NCBI GenBank assembly: GCA_035405645.1
Contig: DAONJL010000050.1
Coordinates: 1-18,582, forward strand
DNA from: DAONJL01 sp035405645 [NCBI: bacterium]
GTDB lineage: Bacteria > JAGOBX01 > DAONJL01
Reading direction: 5' to 3'
Length of the DNA: 18,582 nt
Positions 1 to 8,625 of this stretch are shown here, piece by piece. How positions within the stretch are numbered: position 1 is the first letter of the stretch; the number at the start of each line of letters is the position of its first letter. Under the pieces are notes generated by a model that worked only from the letters and a program-made list of their open reading frames with translations, was not told where the DNA came from and did no database searches. A program made the position numbers and the translations under genes.

Positions 1-199
1 ATAATTCTCGCTTCCCTTCAAATATTGCTTTTAATGTGCTTACTGTTAGTGATTTCCCGAAACGCCTCGGTCTTGATAAAAAATAATATTTACTTATTGA
101 AGAAATAATTTTATAGATAAAATAAGTTTTATCTACATAAACTCCGCCACCTTTTATTATTTCTTCAAAATTACTTAAATCAATTGCTATTGGTTTCAT
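1..199 (-). CDS. AAA-ATPase-like / PD-(D/E)XK family protein, N-terminal part only
   Basis: Reading the minus strand from an ATG at 199 gives 66 open codons that run off the window edge, so the C-terminus is missing. The peptide has the start typical of the AAA-ATPase-like (DUF1703-associated) family: a short lead ending in a YVDKT segment (about residues 21-25), then SRPRRFGKS (about 42-50), a Walker-A-like loop. Known members carry this ATPase domain plus a C-terminal PD-(D/E)XK nuclease-like domain. They are abundant and often multicopy in anaerobes, and their role is poorly known. It follows the GalT-like gene by 7 bases with no clear ribosome binding site, so it may be read through from that gene. 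The family call is from motif memory and is fairly secure; function is not known. Confidence 0.75.
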   Translation of the reverse strand, partial: MKPIAIDLSNFEEIIKGGGVYVDKTYFIYKIISSISKYYFLSRPRRFGKSLTVSTLKAIFEGKREL

Positions 200-206
200 A
201 TTATAT

Positions 207-1547
207 TTAAAAATTCCAGAGTGTTTGAAAATTTCTTACATATTTTAATGAATTTATTTTTAATTGACATTCTTCTGCTATTCTAATATTTCTATCAATT
301 TGCCCATTCTCGCGTAATTTAAATAATTTTGTTACAATCTGATCTCTTAACTTAAATGGTGAAATTGGATTTATATAAATTTTTGTTCCGCCTTCAAAAC
401 CAGCAGGATTATTCATTCTTAATTTTATTAGTATATGCCAGGGCATTGGATAAACAGCATCAAGCGGAGTATAAAACCATTCTTCATTTGTTGGTATATA
501 ATGTTCAAAAGCAGAATGAATAGAATGAACAAGATTACTAAATAATCGTATTTCATCATCAGTATGTTGAAAAGGTCTTATATTTTGTGATTTTGAATAA
601 ATAGCAATTGTTGGATAAATATGTCCAATATCAGCAAAAGCAATAGCACAATCATTTTCAGCAATAACAAGATTATTATATATTGCCATATTTAATGCTG
701 CTTCATTATATATATTTGGATTTTCTTTTACTAATCTTATTTCATTTTCAATTGATGTTCCCCATTCATCTATTCCAACTAATTGTTTATGTAAATGTTC
801 TATTGACGCGCCAGCATCAGGTAGCCAATTTTGAAATACTGATACATAACGAACATATTGATTTGATTTATATATTTGTTCCATTGAATAAATTGTTAAT
901 TTAAAATATTGATAATGTTCTTCAGTTGATAAATACTTTGTCGAAAATAATTCATCTTCATATTTTGCATTATCAATATAATGTTTTTTAACAATAATTA
1001 TTTTATGAGTTCCACCAAAAAAACTTTCTGCATCTTTTAATTTCTGTCGCTTTGACATTGACATTATTTCTTCATCTGAATAGCCCATTTTGGTTAATTT
1101 ATAATTAATAATATTTATAATATGTTCAAATCCTTCTGATATTGATATGTAACTTTCCATTGCCATTTGCTGCTCTTTTGTCAATTTTAAATTATAATTT
1201 TTTACCCAATAATTATATGTTATAATTTCAAATAAATTTGGTATTAATCTAAATTCTGCAATAGTTTTATTTATTTCATTTACATTAACATTAAAGATAT
1301 ATTTGTAATTCTCATTTTCTTTTATAACACGCAAATGTTCAGGTGGTGTCATTAAATAATTATGCGGACAAAATGGACAATTCTTTAAACTATTAGAATT
1401 TATCAAATTTTTTGTAATCTTTTTATTATTATCAAAAGGTCTTTTCCCACGCTCGGGAACTGTCCATACTTCTGTCTTATTAAAAGGATTTATTTGTTTA
1501 ATTGTGCCATCTGATTTTATTATTAATAAATTTGTTAAATCAATCAT
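207..1547 (-). CDS. GalT-superfamily (DUF4921-like) hexose-1-phosphate uridylyltransferase relative
   Basis: A 446-residue cytoplasmic protein without signal peptide or membrane segment. It carries a CPFC pair at residues 57-60, matching the zinc site of galactose-1-phosphate uridylyltransferases. It also has HLHKQ at 251-255, the counterpart of the GalT HPHGQ motif whose second His takes the UMP group, so the likely reaction is nucleotidyl transfer between sugar phosphates. The C-terminal part (about 361-396) has a PMPWH stretch and an AGFEGGTKIYINP block that I associate with the DUF4921 branch rather than classical GalT. It lies 18 bases after the GH57 gene and is probably co-transcribed, which fits glucan or galactose metabolism. 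No strong Shine-Dalgarno is visible. The true substrate could be a different NDP-sugar or nucleotide; superfamily membership is the secure part. Confidence 0.75.
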   Translation of the reverse strand: MIDLTNLLIIKSDGTIKQINPFNKTEVWTVPERGKRPFDNNKKITKNLINSNSLKNCPFCPHNYLMTPPEHLRVIKENENYKYIFNVNVNEINKTIAEFRLIPNLFEIITYNYWVKNYNLKLTKEQQMAMESYISISEGFEHIINIINYKLTKMGYSDEEIMSMSKRQKLKDAESFFGGTHKIIIVKKHYIDNAKYEDELFSTKYLSTEEHYQYFKLTIYSMEQIYKSNQYVRYVSVFQNWLPDAGASIEHLHKQLVGIDEWGTSIENEIRLVKENPNIYNEAALNMAIYNNLVIAENDCAIAFADIGHIYPTIAIYSKSQNIRPFQHTDDEIRLFSNLVHSIHSAFEHYIPTNEEWFYTPLDAVYPMPWHILIKLRMNNPAGFEGGTKIYINPISPFKLRDQIVTKLFKLRENGQIDRNIRIAEECQLKINSLKYVRNFQTLWNF

Positions 1548-1565
1548 AATTATTTTACTGGTGAT

Positions 1566-4094
1566 TTATTGATTATTATTTGATTTTTCTTTTATTAATT
1601 TTTTTAATTTATCTACATTAAAATTAAACTTATGAAATAAATCAATATATATTTTCCAAACTTCTAATTTTTGATCATCAAATTCATTTTGATGTAATTT
1701 ATTATATATCTCATCAATCTTCTCGGCAATTGTATCATTTATCTCAATAAAATTTAAGCCTATTTTTAAAATATTTGTTATATCTAATAATATTTGTAAA
1801 ATTTTATTTAAAACTTCATTATTTATATCATCTTTAATATACTCGATTAAATTTTGATGAATTGTTGATTGAAATATTATTTTTAAACTTTCACTCTCTA
1901 TGTTTAAATTACTATATAAAATATTTGAAACAAGATTATATATTTCTGTTAACAATTTATAATCATTTGTTTTTTGAAATTCTAATAATAATGATTTTAT
2001 CTGATTTTTTAAAACACTTTCTGTTATTATCTTTAATTCTTGTGGTAATTGTAAATTTAAACTTCTTGAAAAATTGATAAAATCTTGATTTTCATCATAT
2101 ATTTGTTTATATATTTTTTCTAATTCTTTATTTCTTTCTGCAAATATTATCTTTGCTAATTTTAATCTTGTATCAAATAATATATCTGATATGCTAAATT
2201 TTTTCTTTGGAAATATATGAATTAAATCCTGATTATTTTCTGGATTATTTAGCCATTTCATTATTTGTGGGCATTTTTCAAATTTGAATTCTTTCATTAC
2301 TTCCATTATATAGCATTCGCTTTTATTTATTGTTTCATAAATTAAATAGACTAAAAAATATTTTTCTTCTTCTATTGATTTTTTTATTAATCTTATTTTA
2401 CATAGCAAATGTTTATTTGAATTAAATGTTTGTAGTTTTGATTCCAATATTTCTAATTTGTATTTATATAAATCATCTTCTTTTACAAATTTTAAAAATA
2501 AACATTTATGTGCAAATTCATTAATTATATTATATTCATTATATAAAGATGATTTAAATATTTCCTGATATAATTTTCTGCCTGTTATTTCTGGATTTAC
2601 ATTGCTTTTTGCTTTTTCAAGTAATTCATAAAAATCAATAGATAAAATAAATTCGTCAAAATGTGATGCTAATGTTATTACTTTTGCAGCATATTTTAAA
2701 TTCTGTAATACTTCTATGCCACTTAATTCAGAAAAAAACCAACCACAACTTGTGAACATAAATTGAGCATATTTCTGAATTTCAAGTAATCTTAAAGCAT
2801 TTGATTTTTCTTTTAATAGATGTTGACTATGTAAATGTTCATCTAAAAATTTTTGTTTATTTTCAGGGCTTGAATCAAGTATTAATTTTATATAATCATC
2901 TCTTGCCTGCCATATATTTTTAAAATATTTTTTCCCTTCAAATTCAAATAATTCTGCTACACTTTCATTTAATTTATCAAATGCTTCGCGTATTGGTGTG
3001 CGCCATTTTTGATTCCAGCCTGGTTGTCCACCAGTATTACAACCACAATCTCTATACCATCTTGCAACACCATGAGCACAACTCCAACTTGTGCCAAGAC
3101 CTTCCGGACCAGGTGATAATTCTACTTCCCATTCTGGTGGATACATATATAAATAATTTGAAAAATTTACCATCTTTAAACCTTTTTCAGGGGCATAATG
3201 TTTTATTAATGAAGCTAAACACATATCTGCAAATTTACGATGATGACCATATACTTCGCCATCTGTCGCTATACTTATGATTTGTGTTGGTCCTGCTTCT
3301 TTATTTATATTATTTATTATTTCATTTGCTAACCATTCTGCATTAGATAATATATTTCCAAAACTTATCTCACTTGCTATCTTACCATTATAGAAAAATA
3401 CATCTATATATTTTTCTTTTATTTTCTCACCTGTCTCATCTTTTTTAAAAATTCTATATGCTCTATGTGTTGGTATTGGTTTTTCGTTTGCTGATTGCCA
3501 TTCTTTTGTTCCTATCTTTCGATAGCGAGCAGCCTGTGTTGGTGATAAAATTATGTATTTTAAGCCAAAATTTATTAGTAAATCAACAGTTTCATTATCT
3601 ATTGCTGTTTCTGATAACCATATACTTTCTGCTTTTCTTCGAAAGCGATATTCAAATTCTTCCAGACCCCATTTTATTTGTGTTATTTTATCTCTTTTTT
3701 TAGCAAGCGGCAAAATTATATGATTATATACCTGTGCTATTGCATTGCCAAAACCATTATTATTATCTCTACTTCTTTTATCTGCTTCTATTATCTTTTT
3801 ATAAACTTCTGGAAAATTTTTTTCAAAATAAGCAAATAATGTAGGTCCTATGTTAAAATTTATAAATTCAAAATTATTAACTATATGAAATATTTTTCCT
3901 TCATTATCTACTACTTTTGAATAACAATTTGGTAAATAACATTCATAAGTAATTCGTTCATTCCAATTATGAAATGGATATGCTGATATTTGATTTTCTA
4001 TTACATCAATCCAAGGATTCTCACGCGGTGGTTGATAAAAATGTCCATGAATACATAAATATGAGATTAATGGTTTCTTTAATTTTATTTTCAT
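1566..4094 (-). CDS. GH57 family glycoside hydrolase with DUF3536-type C-terminus
   Basis: An 842-residue protein without signal peptide, so probably cytoplasmic. The N-terminus (about 12-55) has the HGHFYQPPRENPW opening and the NERITYECY segment of the GH57 subgroup that carries a DUF3536 C-terminal region. Two GH57 catalytic motifs can be read: WLSETA with E162 as the expected nucleophile, and ATDGEVYGHH with D278 as the expected acid. A GTSWSCAHGVARW segment lies further on. The last roughly 350 residues are helix-rich and charged with no recognised active site. GH57 enzymes act on alpha-glucans (amylase, branching or transferase activity), but the substrate of this subgroup is not established to my knowledge. 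It sits just upstream of the GalT-like gene, consistent with glucan storage or turnover. Family assignment is firm, reaction specificity is not. Confidence 0.85.
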   Translation of the reverse strand: MKIKLKKPLISYLCIHGHFYQPPRENPWIDVIENQISAYPFHNWNERITYECYLPNCYSKVVDNEGKIFHIVNNFEFINFNIGPTLFAYFEKNFPEVYKKIIEADKRSRDNNNGFGNAIAQVYNHIILPLAKKRDKITQIKWGLEEFEYRFRRKAESIWLSETAIDNETVDLLINFGLKYIILSPTQAARYRKIGTKEWQSANEKPIPTHRAYRIFKKDETGEKIKEKYIDVFFYNGKIASEISFGNILSNAEWLANEIINNINKEAGPTQIISIATDGEVYGHHRKFADMCLASLIKHYAPEKGLKMVNFSNYLYMYPPEWEVELSPGPEGLGTSWSCAHGVARWYRDCGCNTGGQPGWNQKWRTPIREAFDKLNESVAELFEFEGKKYFKNIWQARDDYIKLILDSSPENKQKFLDEHLHSQHLLKEKSNALRLLEIQKYAQFMFTSCGWFFSELSGIEVLQNLKYAAKVITLASHFDEFILSIDFYELLEKAKSNVNPEITGRKLYQEIFKSSLYNEYNIINEFAHKCLFLKFVKEDDLYKYKLEILESKLQTFNSNKHLLCKIRLIKKSIEEEKYFLVYLIYETINKSECYIMEVMKEFKFEKCPQIMKWLNNPENNQDLIHIFPKKKFSISDILFDTRLKLAKIIFAERNKELEKIYKQIYDENQDFINFSRSLNLQLPQELKIITESVLKNQIKSLLLEFQKTNDYKLLTEIYNLVSNILYSNLNIESESLKIIFQSTIHQNLIEYIKDDINNEVLNKILQILLDITNILKIGLNFIEINDTIAEKIDEIYNKLHQNEFDDQKLEVWKIYIDLFHKFNFNVDKLKKLIKEKSNNNQ

Positions 4095-4101
4095 ATTTTT
4101 T

Positions 4102-4130
4102 ATTTTTATTTATTTTTTTCCTTTTGTCAA
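4102..4130 (-). promoter_or_regulatory. Possible promoter for the GH57 gene, very short leader
   Basis: In the 89-base gap between pabBC and the GH57 gene the minus strand has a perfect TTGACA (4125-4130), 17 bases, then AAAAAT (4102-4107). The start codon would be only 7 bases after the -10 box, which implies a nearly leaderless message. No Shine-Dalgarno is present at normal distance: the only AAAGGA lies inside the promoter spacer. The -35 box is good and the -10 is weak, in a background rich in A runs. Confidence 0.3.
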
Positions 4131-4183
4131 TTAATTTTAATTTATTTATTTTTTATTGCTTTCTTAATTAAAATCTTAAATAA

Positions 4184-5956
4184 TTACCTTAATAAGACCT
4201 CAACTAAACCACGAACAGAATTACATAAATATATTTTTTCTGCATTTTTTAAATCATTATATTTTATTATTTCTTCTTTTATTCTTTTTTTCTTAATTAA
4301 ATATTCTCTATAAATTCCATTTAATAAACCACATTCGATTGGTGGTGTTATTATTTTATTATTTTTCTCAATTATTACATTATTAAATGTTCCTTCTGTT
4401 ATTTCATCTTTTTCATTCATAAATAAAACATCATAAAAACCTTTCTTTCTGTATTTATTAAATTCCTTATTATAAAGTTCTCGGTTCGTTGTTTTGTGAT
4501 ATAAAAAAATATTTTTTGTATTTGTTCGTTTTTTGGATATTGTTATAAATTTTTCTCTTTTATCAATTATTAATTCTTCAAAATAAATATCAAAATTATC
4601 TTCACTTAATAAAATTCTTACTTTATATCTTTTTCTCTTTTGAAATAATCTGGATATTTGTATTAATCTTTCTTTTATTTTATTTTGGGAATAATGATAA
4701 TCAAAATATTTTGCTGATTTTTTTAAGCGGATTAAATGCTCTTCTAAAAAATAATATTTTTTATACCATAAAATTGTCTCAATTATTTTAAATTTTACAT
4801 TTTTATTTTTTAAAAATTCTGCTTTTAAAATACATTCATCAAACTCATCTTCAATTATTGAATCATAAGTAATTCCGCTACCAATTCCTATTTCACCTTT
4901 ATTTTTATTTAATAATAATGTTCTTATCGCTACATTAAAAATTGCTTGATTATCTGGAAAAATTATTCCAATTGAACCACAATATATATTTCTATTTTCT
5001 TTTTCAAGTTCTTTGATTATTTCCATTGTTCTTATTTTTGGTGCACCAGTAACTGAACCTGATGGAAATAATGCTTTAAAAATATCATAATAATTTATTT
5101 CATCTTTTAATAATGCTGATATACTTGATGTCATTTGAAATATTGTTTTATATTTTTCAATTGAAAACAATTTATCTACTTTTACACTACCTATTAATGA
5201 GAGTTGTCCAACATCATTTCTTAATAAATCTACAATCATTAAATTTTCTGCTTTTTCTTTTTCTGAACTTTTTAACTTTATTCTCATATATCTATCTTCT
5301 TCTAAATTTCTACCTCGCTTTATTGTTCCTTTCATTGGTTTTAAATAAATTTTATTCTCTGTCTTTTTAAAAAATAATTCTGGAGAAAATGATAATATTT
5401 TAAATGAATCAAAATCAAGATATGCTGAATAATTTACCTGTTGATTTAATTTTAATTCTTCATAAAATTTAAATGCATTACCAAAAAAATTAAAATAATA
5501 TTTAATGCTATAATTTACTTGATATGTTTCACCTTTATAAATATATTCTTTAATTTTTTTTAATTTCTTAAAATAATCATTCTTGCCTTCAGTTAATTTT
5601 ATTTTTGTTATTTTATAATTTTTTTCTTTTTCATTTGCAAATAAATATTCATAGATTTTTTCTTTTTCCTTTTTTGTTTTCAAAATATTAATTTTATCAA
5701 ATACAAAAAAACAAATTAATGGAAATTCAAAATTTGTTTCATTTAATTGTTCTTCTAAAAAATAATAACCTGTTTCATAAGATATAAAACCAGCAAGATA
5801 ATATTTCTTACTTAATAAATTAATTTTATCGAAAGCAATAAGAATTTCCCTGGAATTTTTTACTATTATAGAATCAATTGGATTTGTAAAAAAATAAGAA
5901 TTTTTATTTTCTCCTTTTTGAAGTGTTGATTCAAATAATAAGTTTATTTCTTTCAT
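4184..5956 (-). CDS. pabBC: Fused aminodeoxychorismate synthase component I / 4-amino-4-deoxychorismate lyase
   Basis: A 590-residue two-domain enzyme making 4-aminobenzoate for folate. The first part (to about 385) is a chorismate-binding domain with PMKGT at 207-211 (K209 matches the PabB lysine that attacks chorismate), DLLRND at 243-248 and GSVTGAPK at 300-307. The second part (about 395-590) is a class IV PLP aminotransferase fold like PabC: HKTTNR at 487-492 (K488 expected to bind PLP), EGTFNN at 521-526 and a CGLLNG turn near 542. The glutaminase partner PabA is not in this window. The N-terminal region is short, so an anthranilate-synthase-like role is less likely given the lyase fusion. 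A short hydrophilic linker joins the domains. No Shine-Dalgarno precedes the ATG. A likely promoter lies in the end of mscS. Confidence 0.9.
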   Translation of the reverse strand: MKEINLLFESTLQKGENKNSYFFTNPIDSIIVKNSREILIAFDKINLLSKKYYLAGFISYETGYYFLEEQLNETNFEFPLICFFVFDKINILKTKKEKEKIYEYLFANEKEKNYKITKIKLTEGKNDYFKKLKKIKEYIYKGETYQVNYSIKYYFNFFGNAFKFYEELKLNQQVNYSAYLDFDSFKILSFSPELFFKKTENKIYLKPMKGTIKRGRNLEEDRYMRIKLKSSEKEKAENLMIVDLLRNDVGQLSLIGSVKVDKLFSIEKYKTIFQMTSSISALLKDEINYYDIFKALFPSGSVTGAPKIRTMEIIKELEKENRNIYCGSIGIIFPDNQAIFNVAIRTLLLNKNKGEIGIGSGITYDSIIEDEFDECILKAEFLKNKNVKFKIIETILWYKKYYFLEEHLIRLKKSAKYFDYHYSQNKIKERLIQISRLFQKRKRYKVRILLSEDNFDIYFEELIIDKREKFITISKKRTNTKNIFLYHKTTNRELYNKEFNKYRKKGFYDVLFMNEKDEITEGTFNNVIIEKNNKIITPPIECGLLNGIYREYLIKKKRIKEEIIKYNDLKNAEKIYLCNSVRGLVEVLLR

Positions 5957-6002
5957 TAAAACATTTTTATGTGTCTTCTTTTTTCTTACCTTCTAAAAGA
6001 TT

Positions 6003-6031
6003 ATTATAAAATCTTTAAGTTGGATATGCAA
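6003..6031 (-). promoter_or_regulatory. Candidate promoter for pabBC, inside the 3' end of mscS
   Basis: The minus strand reads TTGCAT (6026-6031), 17 bases, then a perfect TATAAT (6003-6008), ending 46 bases before the pabBC ATG. The TATAAT sits in the loop of a small inverted repeat, AAAGATT at 5996-6002 and AATCTTT at 6010-6016, which overlaps the mscS stop codon. This could serve as an operator or a weak terminator. AT-rich background makes chance matches common. Confidence 0.4.
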
Positions 6032-6878
6032 AATCAATATCATTATGTTTCTTAAATTCTTCTAATATTTCTTCCCAGATTTGTTGAGCACTATTTCTTT
6101 TATTTCGTGGACTACATAAATATCTAATAGTTAATAAAACACCTGAATCTTTGACGCTTGTATATACTGTTGGAGTTAAATTTTTGTAAAATATAAAAAA
6201 TTTTTTATTTGCTTCATTTAATTTTTTTTCTATTTCTGCTTTTTTATGTTCTGCATAATTTTCAGCAATTTTTTGTAATATTTCTTTTGCTTTTTTCCAA
6301 TTACTTTCAAATGTTATTAATACAGGTATCTCATTCCAGATATAATGAAATCCCTGTGTATAATTAACAATTAGTGAATTTAATATTTTACTATTTGGAA
6401 TATAAATTATTCTTCCTGTGCTTTGTTCATCACCACACCAACCGCCAACTTCAAGAATTAAAAATTTAAACATTTTAATGTCAATTACATCACCAATAAA
6501 ATTATCAATCTGAATTCTATCACCAACTTTAAATGGTTTTTTCCAGATTAAAAAAAACCAGCCTGCAATATCAGAAATTGGATCTTTCAAAACAATTGCA
6601 AATGCTGCTGATAATATACCTAAATATATTGAATATGATTTAATTTCTTTTAGCCAGATTTTTAAACCAACTAATATGCACAAAAAAATAATTAAATAAT
6701 TTACTAATTTTTTTAATACATATCTTGTTTTTAAATTTGAGATTGTTAAATATAAAATGTATGAACAACTTTTTATAAATAACCAGCAAACAACAATAAT
6801 AATAATAAAAAGAATAAATTTATTATTAGATAATAAATTTTCCCAATGATAAAAATCTAAAAATTTTTTTATTTCCAT
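6015..6878 (-). CDS. Small-conductance mechanosensitive channel, MscS family
   Basis: A 287-residue inner-membrane protein. Three hydrophobic segments can be read at about 20-45, 57-76 and 83-106. The third runs into KDPISDIAGWFFLIWKKPFK, the typical pore-lining helix and turn of MscS, followed by the beta domain (VGDRIQI at about 118-124). A QSTGRIIYIPNS stretch (152-163) precedes a soluble C-terminal alpha/beta domain. Family members open under membrane tension and release solutes in osmotic downshock. The length is close to that of classical MscS. It starts 92 bases from the divergent argS gene and probably has its own promoter with a TATAAT at 6893-6898. Subfamily and conductance cannot be told from sequence. 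Confidence 0.88.
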   Translation of the reverse strand: MEIKKFLDFYHWENLLSNNKFILFIIIIVVCWLFIKSCSYILYLTISNLKTRYVLKKLVNYLIIFLCILVGLKIWLKEIKSYSIYLGILSAAFAIVLKDPISDIAGWFFLIWKKPFKVGDRIQIDNFIGDVIDIKMFKFLILEVGGWCGDEQSTGRIIYIPNSKILNSLIVNYTQGFHYIWNEIPVLITFESNWKKAKEILQKIAENYAEHKKAEIEKKLNEANKKFFIFYKNLTPTVYTSVKDSGVLLTIRYLCSPRNKRNSAQQIWEEILEEFKKHNDIDFAYPT

Positions 6879-6891
6879 AATTAAAAAATTT

Positions 6892-6923
6892 TATTATAAA
6901 AGATTTTGACAAATTTTATAATA
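6892..6923. repeat. Perfect 10-bp inverted repeat in the mscS/argS divergent promoter region
   Basis: TATTATAAAA at 6892-6901 and its exact reverse complement at 6914-6923 are separated by 12 bases. Each arm contains a TATAAT reading outward: 6893-6898 toward mscS on the minus strand and 6917-6922 toward argS on the plus strand. The gap holds the plus-strand TTGACA. It may be a pair of back-to-back -10 boxes, an operator, or chance in AT-rich DNA. Confidence 0.4.
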
Positions 6924-6934
6924 CATTTTATTTT
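6906..6934 (+). promoter_or_regulatory. Candidate argS promoter
   Basis: The plus strand has a perfect TTGACA at 6906-6911, 17 bases, then TATTTT at 6929-6934, leaving a leader of about 30 bases before the ATG. A TATAAT at 6917-6922 is an alternative -10 but has only a poor -35 at the right distance. Confidence 0.45.
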
Positions 6935-6970
6935 ATTGCAAGTTTTATATTATTATTTATAGGTGATTTT

Positions 6971-8605
6971 ATGATAAGTAAAATTCATAATTATTTTTTT
7001 AATAATTTAAAATTATTATATCCAGACTTAAATCTTGAACAAATTATTTTTAAAACAGAAAAAACTAAATTCGAAAAATTTGGTGATTACGCAATAAATG
7101 TTGCAATGATTTTAGCAAAACATTTAAAAAAATCGCCAATGCTTATTGCTGATGAAATAATTAAAAAAATTGAATTACCTGATTATATTGAAAAATTTGA
7201 AATTGCAAATCCTGGCTTTATAAATATTTTTATTAAAAAAAATTTTTTATATAAACAATTATTTGAAATTTATAAACAAAAAGAAAGATATGGTTATAAA
7301 GAAAAAAAAGATAAAGAACGAGTATTAATTGAATATGTTTCAGCCAATCCAACCGGACCATTAAATGTTGTATCTGCAAGAGCAGCAGCAACAGGCAGCA
7401 CTTTTGTTAATATTTTTAATTATTGTGGCTATGATTGTAAAAGTGAATTTTATGTTAATGATGCTGGTAATCAGGTTGAAATTTTAGCCAGGTCTTTATT
7501 TTTACGATATTTACAATTATATCAATCAGATATTGAATTTCCACCTGAATGTTATCAAGGAGAATATATAAAAGAATTTGCTATAAAATTTAATAATGAA
7601 TATGGTTCAAAATATATAAATAATTTTGATGTTGAATTATTTAAAAATTATGCTGTAAGTAAAATGCTTGCGTGGCAGCAAAATACATTAAAAAATTATC
7701 GTGTTAATTTTGATAATTTTTTTAGTGAAAAAAAATTAAGAGAAAGTGGTGAAGTTGAAAAAATATATAAATTTCTTCAAGAACAAAATCTTGTTTATGA
7801 AAAAGATAATGCATTCTGGTTTCGTTCTACAAACTTCTTTGATGATAAAGACCGCGTTCTAATTAAAAGTGATGGTGAATGGACTTATTTATTACCTGAT
7901 ATTGCTTATCATAAAAATAAATATGATCGTGGTTTTGATTTACTTATAAATATTTTAGGACCAGACCATCACGGCTATATTAATCGTATTTTATCTGCTG
8001 TTAAAGCATTTGGCAAATCTGAAAAATCATTAAAAATAATTATTTTACAACAGGTAAATCTCTTTCGTGAAGGGAAAAAAGTTAAAATGAGTAAACGAGC
8101 AGGTGAACTAATAAATTTAGATGATTTAATTGAAGAAGTTGGTGTGGATGCTGCAAGATATTTCTTTTTAAGACGAAGTCCATCAAGTCATTTAGATTTT
8201 GATTTAACACTTGCAAAAGAACAATCTCAAAATAATCCTGTTTATTATGTTCAATATAGTTGTGCAAGAATTTCAAGTATTCTTGAAAAAATAAATTTAT
8301 CAAATTTTAATCCAGATAATATTGACTTATCAATTCTGAATCATCATCTGGAAATTGATTTAATTAAACATTTGCTTGATTTTGAAGATGTTTTATCTTC
8401 TATTACTATCTCATTAGAACCACATCATATAATAATGTATGTTGAAGAACTTGCTGCAAAATTCCACGCTTTTTATACTGAATGTCGTGTAATTGATGCA
8501 CCTGATGATTTAAAATTTGCAAGATATATTTTAATTAAAGCAGTTCATTATATAATTAAAATTATATTAAATTTAATTGGTGTATCTGCTCCTGAAAAAA
8601 TGTAA
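6971..8605 (+). CDS. argS: Arginyl-tRNA synthetase with altered HIGH motif
   Basis: A 544-residue class I synthetase charging tRNA-Arg, close to the usual bacterial length. The N-terminal additional domain (about 1-110) is followed by SANPTGP (124-130), the standard ArgS lead-in to the HIGH signature. Here, however, the next residues are LNVVSARAAATG, so the HxGH tetrad is NVVS at 132-135. The rest of the core looks intact: YVNDAGNQ at 161-168 and KMSKR at about 372-376. The C-terminal DALR-type anticodon domain ends in SAPEKM. AGGTGA at 6961-6966 supports this ATG. It is the only plus-strand gene here and converges on lptD. The reading frame is open throughout, so the motif change looks genuine rather than a frameshift. 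Confidence 0.93.
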   Translation: MISKIHNYFFNNLKLLYPDLNLEQIIFKTEKTKFEKFGDYAINVAMILAKHLKKSPMLIADEIIKKIELPDYIEKFEIANPGFINIFIKKNFLYKQLFEIYKQKERYGYKEKKDKERVLIEYVSANPTGPLNVVSARAAATGSTFVNIFNYCGYDCKSEFYVNDAGNQVEILARSLFLRYLQLYQSDIEFPPECYQGEYIKEFAIKFNNEYGSKYINNFDVELFKNYAVSKMLAWQQNTLKNYRVNFDNFFSEKKLRESGEVEKIYKFLQEQNLVYEKDNAFWFRSTNFFDDKDRVLIKSDGEWTYLLPDIAYHKNKYDRGFDLLINILGPDHHGYINRILSAVKAFGKSEKSLKIIILQQVNLFREGKKVKMSKRAGELINLDDLIEEVGVDAARYFFLRRSPSSHLDFDLTLAKEQSQNNPVYYVQYSCARISSILEKINLSNFNPDNIDLSILNHHLEIDLIKHLLDFEDVLSSITISLEPHHIIMYVEELAAKFHAFYTECRVIDAPDDLKFARYILIKAVHYIIKIILNLIGVSAPEKM

Positions 8606-8609
8606 AAAA

Positions 8610-8625
8610 TAAAAAATATTTTTTA
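8610..8625. terminator. AT-only palindrome between convergent argS and lptD
   Basis: A 16-base perfect palindrome, TAAAAAATATTTTTTA, fills the 17-base gap between the argS and lptD stop codons and overlaps the latter. Its position suits a bidirectional transcription end and it supplies T runs on both strands. It lacks G/C pairs, so a hairpin would be weak. Confidence 0.3.
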
